64,000 bases of DNA, taken from the NCBI GenBank assembly GCA_043778255.1, contig JAYWGN010000026.1, positions 47,479 through 111,478 on the forward strand, read 5' to 3'. The position numbers and the translations under genes were made by a program. This stretch comes from JAYWGN01 sp043778255 (GTDB taxonomy: Bacteria; Bacteroidota; Bacteroidia; Chitinophagales; Chitinophagaceae). A model generated the notes under the pieces. The model was not told the origin of the DNA and ran no database searches. It saw only the letters and a list, made by a program, of their open reading frames with translations. Below are positions 53,795 to 63,182 of the stretch, piece after piece. Position 1 is the stretch's first letter; every line of letters begins with the position of its first letter.

Positions 53795-53812
53795 TTACAT
53801 TTGCAAATGTAA
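53795..53812. promoter_or_regulatory. Palindromic divergent promoter of fbp and lysC
   Basis: The perfect 18-bp palindrome TTACATTTGCAAATGTAA contains TACATTTG on the plus strand (53796-53803, towards lysC) and on the minus strand (53804-53811, towards fbp), both exact -7 fits abutting each other. The two promoters cannot be occupied at once. Confidence 0.65.
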
Positions 53813-53881
53813 ATGATTTAATATATGCCAATATGAAATAATTTATTATTTATATCATTAAAAAAACTAGAATAATAACCG

Positions 53882-55147
53882 ATGAAAGTATTCAAATTTG
53901 GTGGAGCAAGTGTACAAAATATTGATGCTATTAAAAATGTAGCCAATATTGTAAGGCATTATAAGGATGAAAAAATATTAATTGTAATTAGTGCCATAGG
54001 CAAAACTACCAATGCTTTGGAGGCTGTGGCAAATGCATTTTACCAACATAAAAAAGAAGAAGCCCTAACTTTATTTGAACAAATAAAAACCACCCATAAG
54101 GACTTTGCAAAATACTTATTAGTAAAAGAAGCTACCAAAACGGAACAGCAATTAAGTGATTTTTTTACTGAAGTTGAATGGTTACTACACGACTCACCTG
54201 TAAGAGATTACGCTTACTACTACGACCAAATTGTATGTATTGGCGAACTGTTAAGCACCTTATTGGTAAATGCATATTTGAACGAAATTAATATTGACAC
54301 TACTTGGGTTGATGTAAGGGATTATTTTAGAACCGATAATAACTTTAGAGAGGCTAATATTGATATGGAATTTACTACAGAAAAAATACATACACTCAAC
54401 CAAATATTTACCCAAAAAAATATTATAGTAACCCAAGGCTTTATAGGGTGTACACAAGAAAATGAAAGCACTACATTAGGCAGAGAGGGTAGTGACTATA
54501 GTGCTGCCATAATTGCAAACATACTAAATGCCGAAAGTGTAACTATATGGAAAGATGTAAAAGGCGTATTAAATGCTGACCCAAAACAATTTGAAGAGGC
54601 TACATTATTGCCCAACCTAAGTTATAACGAAGTAATAGAAATGGCCTACTATGGTGCCCAAGTTATACACCCCAAAACTATAAAGCCACTACAAAACAAA
54701 AATATTCCTTTGTTGGTGAAATGCTTTGCTGATATAACATTGCCAGGTACAGTAATTAATAATAGCCTAGTTAAAAACTTGCCTCCAATAATAGTAATAA
54801 AACAAAAACAAGTATTGGTAGAACTTACAAGTAAAGACTTTTCATTTGTTGGAGAAAAGCCAACGGCTACACTTTATCAAATATTTGCTTCGCTAAAAAT
54901 AAAACCTAACCTAACTCAAATGGGTGCTATAACCATAAGTTTGTGTATGGACGATGCAACCGAAAAAATAGAACAATTGGCATTAGCAGCAGCTGAACTA
55001 TTTGATGTATCGGTTCAAAAAAATGTAGCTTTATTAACCATAAGGCATTATAATACTACCATACTTGAGGAGTTAACTGCCAATAAAAATTTTATACTGC
55101 AACAAAAAACCTTAGAAACATACCAAGCCATATTTACAAATAAATAA
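53882..55147 (+). CDS. lysC: Aspartate kinase
   Basis: Aspartokinase phosphorylates aspartate at the head of the lysine, threonine and methionine pathways. The 421-residue monofunctional enzyme has MKVFKFGGASVQNIDAI, DSPVRDYAYYYDQIVCIGELLST (shown in part), TTLGREGSDYSAAIIANI and YYGAQVIHPKTIKPL in the kinase domain, and a C-terminal ACT region from about residue 310 (LVELTSKDFSFVGEKPTA). Pathway end-product feedback is expected from the ACT domain. Two genes follow on the same strand with short gaps (9 and 11 bp). Confidence 0.94.
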   Translation: MKVFKFGGASVQNIDAIKNVANIVRHYKDEKILIVISAIGKTTNALEAVANAFYQHKKEEALTLFEQIKTTHKDFAKYLLVKEATKTEQQLSDFFTEVEWLLHDSPVRDYAYYYDQIVCIGELLSTLLVNAYLNEINIDTTWVDVRDYFRTDNNFREANIDMEFTTEKIHTLNQIFTQKNIIVTQGFIGCTQENESTTLGREGSDYSAAIIANILNAESVTIWKDVKGVLNADPKQFEEATLLPNLSYNEVIEMAYYGAQVIHPKTIKPLQNKNIPLLVKCFADITLPGTVINNSLVKNLPPIIVIKQKQVLVELTSKDFSFVGEKPTATLYQIFASLKIKPNLTQMGAITISLCMDDATEKIEQLALAAAELFDVSVQKNVALLTIRHYNTTILEELTANKNFILQQKTLETYQAIFTNK

Positions 55148-55156
55148 AAATAATAC

Positions 55157-55804
55157 ATGAAAAATTATATACTCCTTACACTATTAGTAATATTAGGTAG
55201 TACAACTACAACAGCACAAACTAAAAATGAATTGGCACAAAAAATTGCCAATTATTATGGCATTGCTAATTATAAAAATGCCAAAACAATTACCTACATA
55301 TTTAACGTAACAAGAGATACTACTACCACTAGCCGTAGTTGGGTTTGGGATATTGCCACTAACACTATAACAATGCAAACTGCTAAGGAAACCGTTACCT
55401 ACAAACGTGATACAATACAAACTGCTGCTATAAAAGGTACTGACCAAAAATTTATTAACGATCAATATTGGTTGCTTTTTCCCTACCATTTATTGTGGGA
55501 TGATGGTGCAACCATAACCAACACTACCAACCAAATAGCACCAATAAGTAAGCAAACTATGGATATGCTAACCATACAATATGGTACTATTGGTGGCTAC
55601 ACACCTGGCGATGCTTATGATTTATATGTAGATAATGAAGGCAAAATAATGGAATGGAACTTTAGAAAAGGTGGCACAGCCATACCATCATTAAGTACTA
55701 CTTGGGATAACAATGTAACTTTAAAGGGCATTACTATGGCTACTGATCATAAAACAGCGGATGGAAAATTTCGACTATTCTTTACTAATGTTTCTGTAAA
55801 ATAA
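55157..55804 (+). CDS. Uncharacterised secreted protein
   Basis: The 215-residue protein has a signal peptide (MKNYILLTLLVILGSTTTTAQ). The mature part has an LppX/LolA-like look: AQKIANYYGIANYKNAKTIT, SWVWDIATNTITMQT, FINDQYWLLFPYHLLWDDGA and DAYDLYVDNEGKIMEWNFRKGG (last shown in part), compatible with a lipid-binding beta-sheet fold, but this is a guess. It lies 9 bp after lysC and 11 bp before the permease gene, so the three are probably one operon, though a functional link is not obvious. Confidence 0.72.
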   Translation: MKNYILLTLLVILGSTTTTAQTKNELAQKIANYYGIANYKNAKTITYIFNVTRDTTTTSRSWVWDIATNTITMQTAKETVTYKRDTIQTAAIKGTDQKFINDQYWLLFPYHLLWDDGATITNTTNQIAPISKQTMDMLTIQYGTIGGYTPGDAYDLYVDNEGKIMEWNFRKGGTAIPSLSTTWDNNVTLKGITMATDHKTADGKFRLFFTNVSVK

Positions 55805-55815
55805 ACTAGTAACTA

Positions 55816-57156
55816 TTGCCACATAATACATTGCAACGTAAGCTTGGCTTGTTTCAAGCTACTGTACTCAATATGATTGATATGGTGGGCATTGGGCCGT
55901 TTGTAACCTTACCTATTGTAATTGGCTTGTTAGGCGGTATGTACATATATGCTTGGATAGCAGGAGCTATATTATCATTAATTGATGCCTTAATTTGGAG
56001 TGAGTTAGGTGCTGCTTACCCACAGGCTGGCGGTAGTTATAATTTTTTAAAACATGCCTACAAAAAGCAAGGTTTGGGTAAGCTTATGAGTTTTTTGTAT
56101 GTATGGCAAACTGTAATACAAGCCCCACTAGTAGCAGCTTCTGCTGCCATTGGGTTTGCTCATTATTTTGGTTATTTAATGCCGTTACAAATATGGCAAA
56201 CCAAAGCATTGTCTGGGTTAGTTATTATAATTGTAACCATATTATTGTATCGCAAAATTGATAATATAGGTAAGCTAGGCATATTGCTTTGGGTAGGTGT
56301 AATACTAACCTTAGGTTGGATAATTGTAAGTGCTTTATTATATGGCGATGTTACAAAAAGTATAGGTAGTATGAGTACATTTAATTGGAACACTATAGCA
56401 TCATTTGCCTTTGGTCAGGCTTGTGTAAAAACAATATATAGCTACCTAGGCTATTACAATGTATGCCACTTAGGTGGCGAAATAAAGCAGCCTCAACGCA
56501 ATATTCCTCGCAGTATGTTTATATCAGTTATTGGCATTGCCATATTATACTTAGCTATGAATGTTAGTATTACTAGTGTAGTGCCTTGGCAAAGCATACA
56601 GGCCGATTATATAGCCGAGAAAGATACTTTTATTATAAGTACTTTTTTTGAAAATTTGTATGGTATTAAAGTGGCCGAAGTAGCTACTGTAATGGTGTTG
56701 TGGGTAGCATTAGCATCATTATTTGCTGTAATGCTAGGGTATAGCAGAGTGCCTTATGCAGCAGCAGTTGATGGAGCATTTTTTAAGGTATTTGCTAAGC
56801 TGCATCCTACTAAGCATTTTCCTTATATTTCGTTGTTAATATTGGCTGGTATTGCTTTTGTATTTAGTTTATTATTTAAAATGAAAGATGTTATAAGTGG
56901 CATATTAGCAATGCGAATATTGGTTCAATTTATAGGGCAGGCCATTGGTGTATTATTACTTAGCAAAAACGAAGGACGTAAACATTTACCTTTTAAAATG
57001 CCCTTATATCCACTACCTATACTACTGGCAATTATACTATGGTCGTTTGTGTTTTATGCTACTGGTACTACTGTTATTGTTTCTTTCAGTATTGTATTTG
57101 GTAGTGGGTTATTATTTTATTTTATTAATAATAGGTTAACAAAAAAAATGTTTTAA
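55816..57156 (+). CDS. APC-family amino-acid permease
   Basis: The 446-residue permease has about 12 membrane helices. The N-terminal FQATVLNMIDMVGIGPFVTLP and SELGAAYPQAGGSYNFLKHAY motifs are typical of the APC superfamily, and QPQRNIPRSMFISV and YSRVPYAAA follow. The frame begins with TTG (55816; PHNTLQRKLGLF). The substrate is not predictable; lysC upstream hints at an aspartate-family amino acid but this is inference. A bidirectional terminator follows at 57163-57199. Confidence 0.88.
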   Translation: MPHNTLQRKLGLFQATVLNMIDMVGIGPFVTLPIVIGLLGGMYIYAWIAGAILSLIDALIWSELGAAYPQAGGSYNFLKHAYKKQGLGKLMSFLYVWQTVIQAPLVAASAAIGFAHYFGYLMPLQIWQTKALSGLVIIIVTILLYRKIDNIGKLGILLWVGVILTLGWIIVSALLYGDVTKSIGSMSTFNWNTIASFAFGQACVKTIYSYLGYYNVCHLGGEIKQPQRNIPRSMFISVIGIAILYLAMNVSITSVVPWQSIQADYIAEKDTFIISTFFENLYGIKVAEVATVMVLWVALASLFAVMLGYSRVPYAAAVDGAFFKVFAKLHPTKHFPYISLLILAGIAFVFSLLFKMKDVISGILAMRILVQFIGQAIGVLLLSKNEGRKHLPFKMPLYPLPILLAIILWSFVFYATGTTVIVSFSIVFGSGLLFYFINNRLTKKMF

Positions 57157-57162
57157 AATAAA

Positions 57163-57199
57163 AACCCCATAAGCACTGCAAAGCATACTTATAGGGTTT
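57163..57199. terminator. Bidirectional terminator
   Basis: AACCC and ATAAG (left) pair with CTTAT and GGGTT (right) around a loop of about 14 nt. It lies between the convergent permease and RCC1-type genes. Confidence 0.75.
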
Positions 57200-57208
57200 G
57201 TTGGTTGT

Positions 57209-58744
57209 TTATTGCTTTACAAATTTTAAATGTTCAATACCTTCATTAGTTATAAGGGTACAGTTATATATACCTTTGGTTAACTTATTAATGTGTACTA
57301 GTATTTGCAAATCATTAGTAACAGTTTGCATTACTTGTTGCCCAATATTATTATAAATAGTTAAGGTTACTTTTGATGCTGTATTTCTGTTTATGGCTAG
57401 GGTTGATTGTACAGGATTTTCAAGTATATAACTGCTATTTACTTTTTTGTACATACATTTTACAATACTAGAATAAGTGTAGCTACCATTATTATCAATT
57501 TGTTTTATTCGGTAATACAAAACCTCCATATTTACTCCAAAGTTGGAACTAACATCTATGTAGTTGTAATTGTTTACACCATCCCCTTTTCTGCTTATGG
57601 TACTTAAAGGGGTAAATAGTATGCCATCCCTACTTTTTTCTATACTATAATTAGCAACATTCCTTTCCTATACTTTCCAGTTTAGGTAGGCTTGTTTTTG
57701 GTTGTTAAGGTTGCCAGTTATACTTAGCCATTGTACAGGTAATAGGGTTGTTAAAGTTTTAATAAAAAACCCGCTAAAACCTGTTACGTCAAATGTAACT
57801 TCCCACCAATTATTTGTGCTATTCCATACAATATCTGCATTAGTAGGATTTATGGTAGTAATTGTACCTGTGTATGTATTTGGTAACCCTGTACCGTCGT
57901 TACTTTTGCCACTTCGTTTTTCTATTAGTAAGTTGGCTTTCCCAATAGCATCTGTTGGGTTTGTTGGTAAAGGCATAGCTGTATTTATTACATTAAAGTT
58001 GTCAAATTCGGTTTGAGTAAAGTAGAGGGTTATTCTACCCGAAGCAGTACTTGCATTATTATCGGGAGTAATTTGGTAATGGCGTTTTACAAATGTAGAG
58101 GGTTGTACAGTTTCCACCCATACTTTTGTACTTACTATACCATTAATAGCATTAAATGAGTTATTATATTGGCTTACCGATGCTATTAATGCACAGGAAT
58201 TATTGAACATTCGAAAATTGCCTTGTGTAGCATTTTGGAAATTACCAGTACCTGCAAGTCCCGAATAAATTGGTGGGTATATTACTAGTGTAGGAATATT
58301 TTTGGTTGTGGTAGTTCCATCGCCATGTTGGCCATATGCATTGCTGCCCCAAGCAAAAAGTGCACTATTATTTAATACGGTTAGGTTATAATTTTGACCA
58401 GCATGTAAATGCGTAAAAGTACCAATTAGTATTTCGGTAGGCGTATTTTTGCTTGTATAGGTGCCATCACCTACTTGCCCATCCCAATTAAGTCCCCATC
58501 CCAGTAGTGTATTGTTCGTATTTGTAGCAACACTACACCCACTTCCAGCAGCTATAAGTGACCAGTTATTAGCAGATCCAATTTGAATTGGATATGTTTT
58601 AGTTGCATAAATACCATTGGTAGTTGTAAACCTACCAATACCCTGCAAAAATTGAAAGTCCGACAGAAAACGAAAGAAAAGCCAACGCTTCTTAAAATTA
58701 AAAGAGGTGCAAGCCATCACACAAAACCAACGCTTTTGCACCAC
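57209..58744 (-). pseudogene. RCC1-repeat, T9SS-sorted surface protein, broken
   Basis: A single frame carries RCC1-type repeats (LLGWGLNWDGQVGDGTYTSKN and LFAWGSNAYGQHGDGTTTTKN; shown in part), a middle beta-rich region and a C-terminal type A sorting domain (NRNTASKVTLTIYNNIGQQV, KGIYNCTLITNEG, ending EHLKFVKQ). It is interrupted by TAG at 57668-57670, in AYLNWKV-stop-ERNVANYSIEKS. Relatives have Glu or Gln there. The 5' end is also lost: from about 58655 upward the DNA is border sequence of the adjacent R-M cassette, and the apparent N-terminus (MVQKRWFCVMACTSF) is read from that. The gene is dead or at most expressed as a fragment. Confidence 0.82.
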
Positions 58745-58775
58745 ATTTAATTTTACCCCAACGCACCAAGCCCAC
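58662..58775. repeat. Left border of the R-M cassette (structured repeat)
   Basis: From left to right: GACAGAAAAC (58662-58671), GCCAACGC (58681-58688), an imperfect hairpin with arms TAAAATTAAA...GGTGCAA and TTGCACC...TTTAATTTTA (17 of 20 pairs), a loop containing CCATCACACAAA and CCAACGC, and a further CCCAACGC. The right border has the same plan. CCAACGCTTTTG at 58727-58738 is identical to 62937-62948. Confidence 0.65.
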
Positions 58776-58833
58776 CCACCACCCCAAAATGCAATTTCAA
58801 CTTCAAAAGCAATAAACTAAACTTTTAAAAAAG

Positions 58834-58841
58834 TATATTTG
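58834..58841 (+). promoter_or_regulatory. -7 element of the R-M operon
   Basis: TATATTTG fits TAnnTTTG, 36 bp before the mod ATG. Confidence 0.6.
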
Positions 58842-58876
58842 CAAGCAATTTTAACAATAGAATGATTGCGTAGAAT

Positions 58877-60631
58877 ATGGCGAAAAAAGATTATAGTTTA
58901 TTATCAAGAGAAGACTTGGTTTCGTTGCTTTTAAAGTATGACGACAAGAAAAAATATGGTATCGTTTGGGATGAAGAACGTGTGCCTGAAAAGGTTGTAA
59001 CCGATTGCCAAACTCATTTGCCAGTTTTAACAGAGGTTAAGGATAAAGAAATAATTACAAACCCTACTGAATTGACACACCTTTTAATTGAAGGCGACAA
59101 CTACCATACTTTATCTGTTTTAAATTATACTCATCAAAACAAAATTGATTTAATTTACATTGACCCACCCTATAATACAGGCAATAAAGATTTTATTTAC
59201 AATGACAAATATGTAGATACAGTTGATAAGTATAGGCATAGTAAGTGGCTTAACTTTATGAATAAAAGATTAATGTTAGCCAAAGAATTACTAACTGATA
59301 ATGGAGTGATTTTTATTTCGATTGATGACAATGAAATGGCTCAATTAAAAATGCTGTGTGATAAGGTTTTTGGGGAACAAAATTTTATTGCAAATTTGCC
59401 ACGAATAACGAAAGCATCAGGTAAAACGACAAATAAAATTGCACTAAACCATGATTATGTTTTAGTATATACTAAAGATAAATTATTAGCTTCAATTGAA
59501 GGCTTTGATCACAATGACAAAGGATTTAAGTATAAAGATGAGTTTGTTAATGAAAGAGGGCTATATAAGTTAAATCAAACTTTAGACTATGATAGTTTGC
59601 AGTATAGCCCAAGTTTAGATTATGAAATTATGCTATATGGTGAAAAATTAATACCAGGAACAGACTACAATTTATATTTAGAAAGAAAGAATGGCAATTA
59701 TAAAAGAGCTGATTGGGCTTGGCGTTGGAGTAAAAATTTATATGAATTTGGATTAGAAAATGGGTTTATAGTTTTAAAAAAAACTAAAACGGGTTTTAGG
59801 ATTTATACTAAAACATATCTCAATGCAAAGATTAGTAAAGATAAAAATGGGAAATATCAAATTGAATATAATCAAAGAAAAAAACCAATTACTAGTTTAG
59901 ATTTCACAGATAATATTTACTCAAACGATAATGCAAAAAAAGAGTTAGATAATTTGGTTAAACAATCAATTTTTGATTATCCTAAACCAAAAAGTTTAAT
60001 TAAGACTTTAATTAAATCCAATCCTAGTAAGAATATCACTATTCTTGATTTTTTTGCAGGTTCAGGTACAACAGCACAAGCAGTTTTGGAACTCAATAAG
60101 GAAGACGGAGGGAATCGTCAATTTATTTTAGCCACCAATAATGAAAATGAAATTTCTAACATTGTTACATTCCCTCGTACAAAAAATGTAATGCAAGGTT
60201 ATGAAAATATCAAAGGAGAAAAAATAGAAGGATTAGGAAATAATTTAAAATATTTTAAGACTTCATTTGTAGAAAATGTAAGAAACAGAGACCAAGTTAG
60301 AATGGATGTTACACGAAGATGTACAGAAATGCTTTGTGTCAAAGAGGGAATTTACGATTTATACAAAGAAGGAACAGATTGGAAAGTTTATAATTATAAA
60401 GAAAATTATCTGGCTATATATTATGATTTTTCGGGTTTACGACTTAGTAAATTGAGAGATGAAATGAATGTCATAAGTGGAAACAAAGTTTTGTATTGTT
60501 TTACAAGCTTTGCAAAATTAGATAGCAGAGATTTTGCTGATTGGAACAATATTAGGTTAGAGGCTGTTCCAGAGCCTATTTTAAAAGTATATATTAAAAT
60601 ATTTAAAGAAAATGTTACTAACAAGGGATAA
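58877..60631 (+). CDS. Type III restriction-modification methyltransferase (Mod)
   Basis: The 584-residue DNA adenine-N6 methyltransferase has the catalytic DPPY motif in LIYIDPPYNTGNKDF and the SAM-binding motif in FFAGSGTTAQAVLEL. DPPY lies N-terminal to FxGxG, the beta-class order normal for type III Mod. The target recognition region lies between them (about 170-360). It modifies the host sequence and provides specificity for the Res subunit encoded next, whose start overlaps it by 20 bp. Codon use and AT content match the host. No homopolymer or tetranucleotide phase-variation tract is visible. Confidence 0.93.
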   Translation: MAKKDYSLLSREDLVSLLLKYDDKKKYGIVWDEERVPEKVVTDCQTHLPVLTEVKDKEIITNPTELTHLLIEGDNYHTLSVLNYTHQNKIDLIYIDPPYNTGNKDFIYNDKYVDTVDKYRHSKWLNFMNKRLMLAKELLTDNGVIFISIDDNEMAQLKMLCDKVFGEQNFIANLPRITKASGKTTNKIALNHDYVLVYTKDKLLASIEGFDHNDKGFKYKDEFVNERGLYKLNQTLDYDSLQYSPSLDYEIMLYGEKLIPGTDYNLYLERKNGNYKRADWAWRWSKNLYEFGLENGFIVLKKTKTGFRIYTKTYLNAKISKDKNGKYQIEYNQRKKPITSLDFTDNIYSNDNAKKELDNLVKQSIFDYPKPKSLIKTLIKSNPSKNITILDFFAGSGTTAQAVLELNKEDGGNRQFILATNNENEISNIVTFPRTKNVMQGYENIKGEKIEGLGNNLKYFKTSFVENVRNRDQVRMDVTRRCTEMLCVKEGIYDLYKEGTDWKVYNYKENYLAIYYDFSGLRLSKLRDEMNVISGNKVLYCFTSFAKLDSRDFADWNNIRLEAVPEPILKVYIKIFKENVTNKG

Positions 60632-62936
60632 AGAATTTCAGAATATAGCGATTGAAAGTTTAATTTCAGCTGCAGCGGATTTAATTTCTAAAACAGAGAT
60701 TGAAAACAAAATAATTGTATTTCAAAGTCCAACAGGAAGTGGTAAAACATACATGGTTTCTCGATTTATGAAAGATTTTATTGATGATTATATAGAACAC
60801 GATGTATGTTTTTTATGGATAAGCATTGGTAAGGGAGAATTACACAAACAGTCTAAAAAAGCCATCCGTAAAATATTAGGTTCAGATTATTGGTGTAGTG
60901 TTTTAGAAGAAGAATTTCACGGTGGAAGGGCTTATATTAAACAAAATGAATTGGTAGTTGCCAATTGGGAAAAGTTAAGAGCGAAAGACAAAACAACAGG
61001 CGAATGGACTAATAAATTAATGAGGGAAAGTGAAAACTATAATTTTTTAGAAGTTCTTGAAAATACAAAAAAACGCAGAAAAATAATTTTAATCATTGAC
61101 GAAAGCCATTATGCCAGTGATACATTACGAACTAATGAATTACGACAAATTGTAAATGCAGATGTAACACTTGAAATGAGTGCTACACCCAAATTGCAAC
61201 CATCACAAATGGATATAGCGAGAAGAACAGCTTATTTTATTTTTGTTGAACCCAAAGATGTTATTGCAGAAGGAATGATAAAAAAAGAAATTATCATTAA
61301 TGAAGCGTTAGATAAATTGGTAGATGATGAAAAAACAAGTCAAGATATTATTATTGAAAGTGCTTATAACAAACGATTAGAACTAAAACAAGCATTTGCT
61401 GATACAGGTGTCAATATTAATCCATTGTGTTTAATACAGTTGCCAAACAGCGAAGCAGGAGATACTAAAAAAGAAATTGTTGCACAATTTTTAAATAGCA
61501 AAGGAGTTACAGAAAATAATGGAAAGTTAGCCGTTTGGTTAAGCGAAGAAAAAAGCGATGGGTTAGACGAAATTTCAGATTTTGATAGTGAGGTTGATTT
61601 TTTAATTTTCAAACAAGCCATTGATACAGGTTGGGATTGCCCAAGGGCTCATATTTTAGTAAAACTGCGAGAAACAGGAAGTTATACTTTTGAAGTGCAA
61701 ACCGTAGGTAGAATTTTAAGAATGCCTGAACAAGTGCACTACAATAACGAAGCCTTAAACCGGGGCTATATTTATACTAATTTGCAAAGTATTACAATAG
61801 CAAAAGAAGATTATAACCCAAATATAATCAAGCATTTAAAGGCAATAAGGAAGCCAATTTACAAACCTTTACAATTACAATCGTATTATAAAAGTCGTGT
61901 AGATTTTGGCGACATTACCAGTAGTTTTTTAACTACGCTTGAAACAGTTTTTTGTAAATATTTTGGTATGGCAATAAACCCAACCTTAATAAATACAGCC
62001 GAAAATTGTCAAAAAGTAATAGATAAGTTTATGGTAATTACACCAGAACCTTATGACGAAAAAATAATTATTGACGAAATTATTGACAATACCAAATTTG
62101 ACGAATTAGAAGACAAAGACTTTGAAACCGATGTAAAAAGAACAAAGTTGCGTTTAGCAAATAATGATTTATACGACGTATTTAATATTATAATTCGTCA
62201 AAATCTTAACGGTTTTGCACCAAAGCGTTCAACATCAACGGTTAGAAGTAGTATTTATCAATGGTTTAGAAAATATTTGGGTATTGATTATAATGCACCA
62301 AATGGAATAATAAATATTCAAAATTTGTTTTTGCACCCAAACAATATATCAGTTTATAGCAGACTTTTAAACGAAGCAACCGAAGTATATAAACCTGCAA
62401 AAAAGCAAGAAGTAAAAGATAAAATTGAAGAGAAAGAATACGTTTGGGAAGTAAAATTTGAAGAATTTTACAATGAACATACAGACGAATTGTTTACAAG
62501 TAACCTAAATATTTACGACAAATGTTATTTATCAAAAATCCGTTCTAACCCTGAAAAGGAATTTGAAAAATATTTAGAAACTAAAACTGAAAGAATAGAA
62601 TGGTGGTTTAAAAATGGAGTTGGCAAACAAGATTTTTTTGGTGTTCGTTATGAAGAAAATGAGTTTCCTAAAACATTTTATCCCGACTATATTGCTCAGC
62701 TCAAAAACGGTAAAATTCTAATTGCAGACACGAAAGCAGGAAATACAGCAGTGGAAGCCAAATCAAGAGCAGAAGCTTTGTATAAATACATTGAAACCGA
62801 AAACGCAAAAGGGAAAAATTTGACAGGTGGTATTTTAGTGCAACAAGGGGAACATTGGAAAATAAACTTGAATGAAATCTATTTGTACGACAGGAACGAT
62901 TTAACAAATTGGACTTTTTTACAAGACATATTTTAG
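60612..62936 (+). CDS. Type III restriction endonuclease subunit (Res)
   Basis: The 774-residue SF2 helicase/endonuclease has Walker A SPTGSGKTYMV, the Walker B variant IIDESHYAS, motif III MSATP, and the motif V/VI region DTGWDCPRAHIL and EVQTVGRILRMP. The C-terminal nuclease PD-(D/E)xK core is FYPDYIAQLKNGKILIADTKAG. It cleaves unmodified DNA after ATP-driven translocation or sliding with Mod. Length is a little shorter than EcoP15I Res (about 970) but all motifs are present. It starts within the end of mod. The gene ends at the right border repeat (62936 stop, border from 62936 on). Confidence 0.92.
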   Translation: MLLTRDKEFQNIAIESLISAAADLISKTEIENKIIVFQSPTGSGKTYMVSRFMKDFIDDYIEHDVCFLWISIGKGELHKQSKKAIRKILGSDYWCSVLEEEFHGGRAYIKQNELVVANWEKLRAKDKTTGEWTNKLMRESENYNFLEVLENTKKRRKIILIIDESHYASDTLRTNELRQIVNADVTLEMSATPKLQPSQMDIARRTAYFIFVEPKDVIAEGMIKKEIIINEALDKLVDDEKTSQDIIIESAYNKRLELKQAFADTGVNINPLCLIQLPNSEAGDTKKEIVAQFLNSKGVTENNGKLAVWLSEEKSDGLDEISDFDSEVDFLIFKQAIDTGWDCPRAHILVKLRETGSYTFEVQTVGRILRMPEQVHYNNEALNRGYIYTNLQSITIAKEDYNPNIIKHLKAIRKPIYKPLQLQSYYKSRVDFGDITSSFLTTLETVFCKYFGMAINPTLINTAENCQKVIDKFMVITPEPYDEKIIIDEIIDNTKFDELEDKDFETDVKRTKLRLANNDLYDVFNIIIRQNLNGFAPKRSTSTVRSSIYQWFRKYLGIDYNAPNGIINIQNLFLHPNNISVYSRLLNEATEVYKPAKKQEVKDKIEEKEYVWEVKFEEFYNEHTDELFTSNLNIYDKCYLSKIRSNPEKEFEKYLETKTERIEWWFKNGVGKQDFFGVRYEENEFPKTFYPDYIAQLKNGKILIADTKAGNTAVEAKSRAEALYKYIETENAKGKNLTGGILVQQGEHWKINLNEIYLYDRNDLTNWTFLQDIF

Positions 62937-63048
62937 CCAACGCTTTTGGTAGTACATTTACATTTTTCCAACACACAAACCCAACGCAAAAAATGAAAAA
63001 GAGCTACCAAGCCAACGCACCGAAAGACAGAAAAAATAGACAGAAAAC
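62935..63048. repeat. Right border of the R-M cassette (structured repeat)
   Basis: The plan mirrors the left border: AGCCAACGC (62935-62943), an imperfect hairpin with outer arms TTGGTAG/CTACCAA and inner CATTTTT/AAAAAATG, a loop with CCAACACACAAA and CCCAACGC, a second GCCAACGC, and GACAGAAAAC at 63039-63048 matching the left border copy. Confidence 0.65.
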
Positions 63049-63082
63049 TGAAACCAAGAAAAGGACTACAGCTAATAAGGAT

Positions 63083-63179
63083 TTGGCGTAATGGGGGCAG
63101 AATCGGGCCGCCGAAGCGGTGCTGAATTGAGCCGCATCGGCGGCCCGAATTTGTACTTCTAATTCCCCCACTACGCCAA
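63083..63179. repeat. 97-bp GC-rich inverted repeat
   Basis: The arms are TTGGCGTA (63083-63090) with TACGCCAA (63172-63179), GGGGG with CCCCC, and a perfect 11-bp CGGGCCGCCGA (63104-63114) with TCGGCGGCCCG (63137-63147), then GCGG/CCGC. It lies at the point where base composition changes and just after the stop of the NmrA-like gene, so it could act as a terminator. Confidence 0.85.
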
Positions 63180-63182
63180 GCC

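Noticed and set aside
33241..57670. Several in-frame TAG codons (HepT1, ParE, RCC1 gene) as a sign of amber recoding
   Set aside because: Ordinary intact genes here also end in TAG (the DUF6029-like gene at 6576 and the Lrp-type gene at 18244), and the ParE frame also contains TAA. The TAGs lie in genes that are otherwise damaged, so nonsense mutation is simpler.
58655..58744. N-terminus MVQKRWFCVMACTSF as the true start of the RCC1-type protein
   Set aside because: The codons coincide with the structured border of the R-M cassette and there is no signal peptide, although the protein has a type IX sorting tail that requires one.
58877..60631. Phase-variable Mod (phasevarion)
   Set aside because: No long homopolymer or short tandem repeat lies in or before the mod gene; the longest A runs are about 7 and lie in normal Lys codons.
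58680..63030. Classical integron attC sites at the R-M borders
   Set aside because: Canonical attC needs inverted RYYYAAC/GTTRRRY core sites. Here the CCAACGC motifs are direct repeats, and no integron integrase is in the window. A non-classical system is kept as a finding instead.
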